The position numbers were made by a program, and so were the translations under genes. A model generated the notes under the pieces. The model had not been told where the DNA came from and searched no databases. It worked only from the letters and a program-made list of their open reading frames with translations. 7,830 nt of DNA. Origin: JASEGV01 sp037443545. GTDB taxonomy: Bacteria > Bacteroidota > Ignavibacteria > UBA10030 > BY39. Of the stretch, positions 6,579 through 7,830 are shown piece after piece (position 1 is the first letter of the stretch; each line of letters starts with the position of its first letter). The stretch covers positions 1 to 7,830 of the forward strand of contig JBBIOD010000083.1 of the NCBI GenBank assembly GCA_037443545.1. Direction: 5' to 3'.

Positions 6579-7058
6579 TTATTCAGTGAAAGTGGAACGG
6601 ATGTTATTAATTTGTTGCAAGTGTTTCTCGCCGTGCTCGGAATATGTTTTCAGCATTTCGAAAAGAGTTACTTCACCTTTTTCAGAATGTATTCCTTTGC
6701 GGCTCCAGGTTTCAATCGATAGTAGCGTGAATAAATGATACATGCGAGTTCTCATCAATCCGAATATTAATAATGCTCCTTTTTCATCTAAATGTTCATA
6801 GAAAAATTTTTCTGCCCATTTATTCTGGTCGTAAGCTAAAAGGGATGGAATTTCTTCTGTAATAATCCTCAACATTCGTGTAATTGCCATAAGCTCGCTG
6901 TCGCACAAGTGGTTGAGAATTTGCCGTATCGACCATTTATCCGAAGCTGGCTTGAAATTCAATTCTGCCTCAGACAAATTAGTTATTGCATTGTTAATTT
7001 TTTCGTGCGATCCGATGTAAATTTCTAAAAGTCGATTCACTTCAATTTCGTTTATCAT
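6579..7058 (-). CDS. DinB-like four-helix protein
   Basis: This 159-residue cytoplasmic protein belongs to the DinB/YfiT-like putative metalloenzyme superfamily, which forms four-helix bundles that hold a divalent metal with three histidines. The expected residues are visible. H50 is in NHLCDSE (49-55), after the usual WSIRQILNHL helix start (42-51). H142 and H146 are in SEHGEKHLQQI (140-150), the typical HxxxH near the C terminus. FKPASDKWSI (35-44) is also typical of this group. The length is normal. Members include thiol-dependent transferases and many with no known reaction, and the bacterial name DinB does not mean DNA polymerase here. The gene starts 20 bp after the DUF1573 gene and is probably co-transcribed with it. 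No clear Shine-Dalgarno precedes the ATG. Neighbouring gene functions do not suggest a substrate. Confidence 0.85.
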   Translation of the reverse strand: MINEIEVNRLLEIYIGSHEKINNAITNLSEAELNFKPASDKWSIRQILNHLCDSELMAITRMLRIITEEIPSLLAYDQNKWAEKFFYEHLDEKGALLIFGLMRTRMYHLFTLLSIETWSRKGIHSEKGEVTLFEMLKTYSEHGEKHLQQINNIRSTFTE

Positions 7059-7078
7059 AATTGGTTCACTCTGTTTTC

Positions 7079-7762
7079 CTATTTAGCTCTCACGTGAGCA
7101 AAAAATCGTAACGGTATTTTGGGTTGTAGTTTATTGGTTGTGTTGAAAGTAACTTCACCTTGCATCATCCCTTCGCTGAAGGCGGCGTAGGTTACAGATA
7201 TTTGAGTCGATTCGTTGGGCATTAATTTGCGCTGCATCATATCCACTTGCAGACCCTGAATCTTATGCTGTGCCGATAAAATTTCTATCGCCTCTCTTGT
7301 GTTATTTTTGACTTTAATTTTTGTAGTAGCTGTAGAATCGGATTTCATTTGCTGAAAGTAAATATATAGTGGTTCGAATTTTAAAACCGATATAACATTC
7401 GCTGTAAAAGTAATGTGAAGAGGCGAGTTTGCCGTATCGTTAGATGTGATTGTAACGGTCTTATGCACTTTACCGTCGAATCCTTTCGAATCGAAACCGA
7501 CATTCAAAGTTGCGCTTTTGCCCGCTGGTATCAGTCGCTCGCTCAACAGCGTGGCTGTGCATCCGCAAGATGCCTGCACATTAATTATTACGAGAGTATC
7601 TTTACCATTATTTTTAAAGGTCATTATTTTTTCTGTTTTTGTGCCAACGTATAAATCACCGAAATCAAAACTTGTCCCGCCGACAACTTCTATTTTCGGT
7701 TGCGAATAACTAATTCCTGTAACCATCAAAACGCTGATGGTGAAGACTACTAAATACTTCAT
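7079..7762 (-). CDS. secreted DUF1573 protein with a second Ig-like domain
   Basis: This 227-residue exported protein has a signal peptide (1-20, cleavage likely after SYS). Domain one (about 30-125) is a DUF1573 Ig-like fold. It shows FDFGDLYVGTK (32-42), FKNNGKDTLVI (49-59), the family hallmark SCGCT (65-69, C66 and C68), IPAGKSATLNVGFDS (78-92), GKVHKTVTITSND (97-109) and a closing strand to ANV. Domain two (about 126-227) has a matching layout without the cysteines (FEPLYIYF, IKVKNNTREAIEIL, MPNESTQISVTY). DUF1573 proteins are very common in Bacteroidota and relatives and are thought to act in the envelope or outside the cell. The role of the CGC motif is not known. The ATG at 7760-7762 is supported by GGAG five bases upstream. 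It is the first gene of the minus-strand run and lies 20 bp before the DinB-like gene. Confidence 0.88.
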   Translation of the reverse strand: MKYLVVFTISVLMVTGISYSQPKIEVVGGTSFDFGDLYVGTKTEKIMTFKNNGKDTLVIINVQASCGCTATLLSERLIPAGKSATLNVGFDSKGFDGKVHKTVTITSNDTANSPLHITFTANVISVLKFEPLYIYFQQMKSDSTATTKIKVKNNTREAIEILSAQHKIQGLQVDMMQRKLMPNESTQISVTYAAFSEGMMQGEVTFNTTNKLQPKIPLRFFAHVRAK

Positions 7763-7767
7763 TATAA

Positions 7768-7771
7768 CTCC
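7768..7771 (-). promoter_or_regulatory. ribosome binding site, DUF1573 gene
   Basis: GGAG on the minus strand, five bases before the ATG at 7762. It is a short but well-placed match that supports the chosen start. Confidence 0.55.
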
Positions 7772-7781
7772 ATTTTGTTAA

Positions 7782-7823
7782 CAAATTTATATTATTATTA
7801 ACGATTTTATATGATAAATGCAA
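7782..7823 (-). promoter_or_regulatory. candidate promoter region of the DUF1573 gene
   Basis: Two alternatives overlap on the minus strand. A sigma70-like pair is TTGCAT (7818-7823) and TAATAA (7795-7800), 17 bases apart. A perfect Bacteroidota-type -7 box TAAATTTG lies at 7782-7789, but no TTTG is found 19 to 21 bases upstream of it. Either would start the minus-strand run shortly before the ribosome binding site. The window ends just beyond, so regulatory sites further upstream cannot be seen. Confidence 0.35.
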
Positions 7824-7830
7824 GATTTGT

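Noticed and set aside
6579..7058. Reading the DinB-like protein as a DNA-damage polymerase
   Set aside because: The 159-residue length and the H50, H142, H146 pattern fit the four-helix DinB/YfiT superfamily, not the Y-family polymerase of the same name.
7415..7709. Two plus-strand open frames opposite the DUF1573 gene
   Set aside because: They overlap each other and a clear DUF1573 domain on the minus strand, and neither shows a known motif.

Overview
The window is AT-rich bacterial DNA and most likely comes from the Bacteroidota/Chlorobiota/Ignavibacteriota (FCB) group. The evidence is a PorD-type protein (DUF4835), a PorV/PorQ-type outer-membrane barrel, a DUF1573 protein, and weak Shine-Dalgarno use at several starts. 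I lean towards an Ignavibacteria-like member, but the sequence alone does not fix the lineage. There are seven convincing protein genes, densely packed, with no RNA gene, CRISPR array, insertion sequence or prophage gene.

Left part (1-3674), envelope genes. A porD-like gene (118-1020, minus) is transcribed divergently from a two-gene plus-strand unit. That unit holds a FadL-fold PorV/PorQ-like barrel (1099-1914) and a large outer-membrane protein of the group usually annotated as helix-hairpin-helix proteins (1911-3674). The last two overlap by ATGA, so they are probably translated as a coupled pair. The 78-bp divergent gap holds two overlapping, opposed sigma70-like promoter candidates. The 117 bp left of porD are non-coding as far as can be seen, but contain a strong Shine-Dalgarno-like GGAGGAG with no usual start codon after it.

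Middle (3675-3770). The plus-strand and minus-strand blocks converge here, and a long inverted repeat (13 perfect pairs, extendable to 17) probably serves as a two-way terminator.

Right part (3771-7830), a minus-strand run. In transcription order it holds a secreted DUF1573 protein (7762-7079), a DinB-like four-helix protein (7058-6579), a lipoprotein with two PsbP/DcrB-like domains (6474-5479), and a 568-residue Rossmann-fold protein of unknown function (5477-3771). The first two are 20 bp apart and the last two are 1 bp apart. The 104-bp gap between the pairs has a strong ribosome binding site and possibly its own promoter, so this may be two transcription units.

No complete known defence, secretion or mobile system is present. 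The best candidates for something undescribed are the outer-membrane pair, whose second member appears to have lost its helix-hairpin-helix region, and the lipoprotein/Rossmann pair, whose enzyme-like member appears to lack the usual short-chain dehydrogenase tyrosine.
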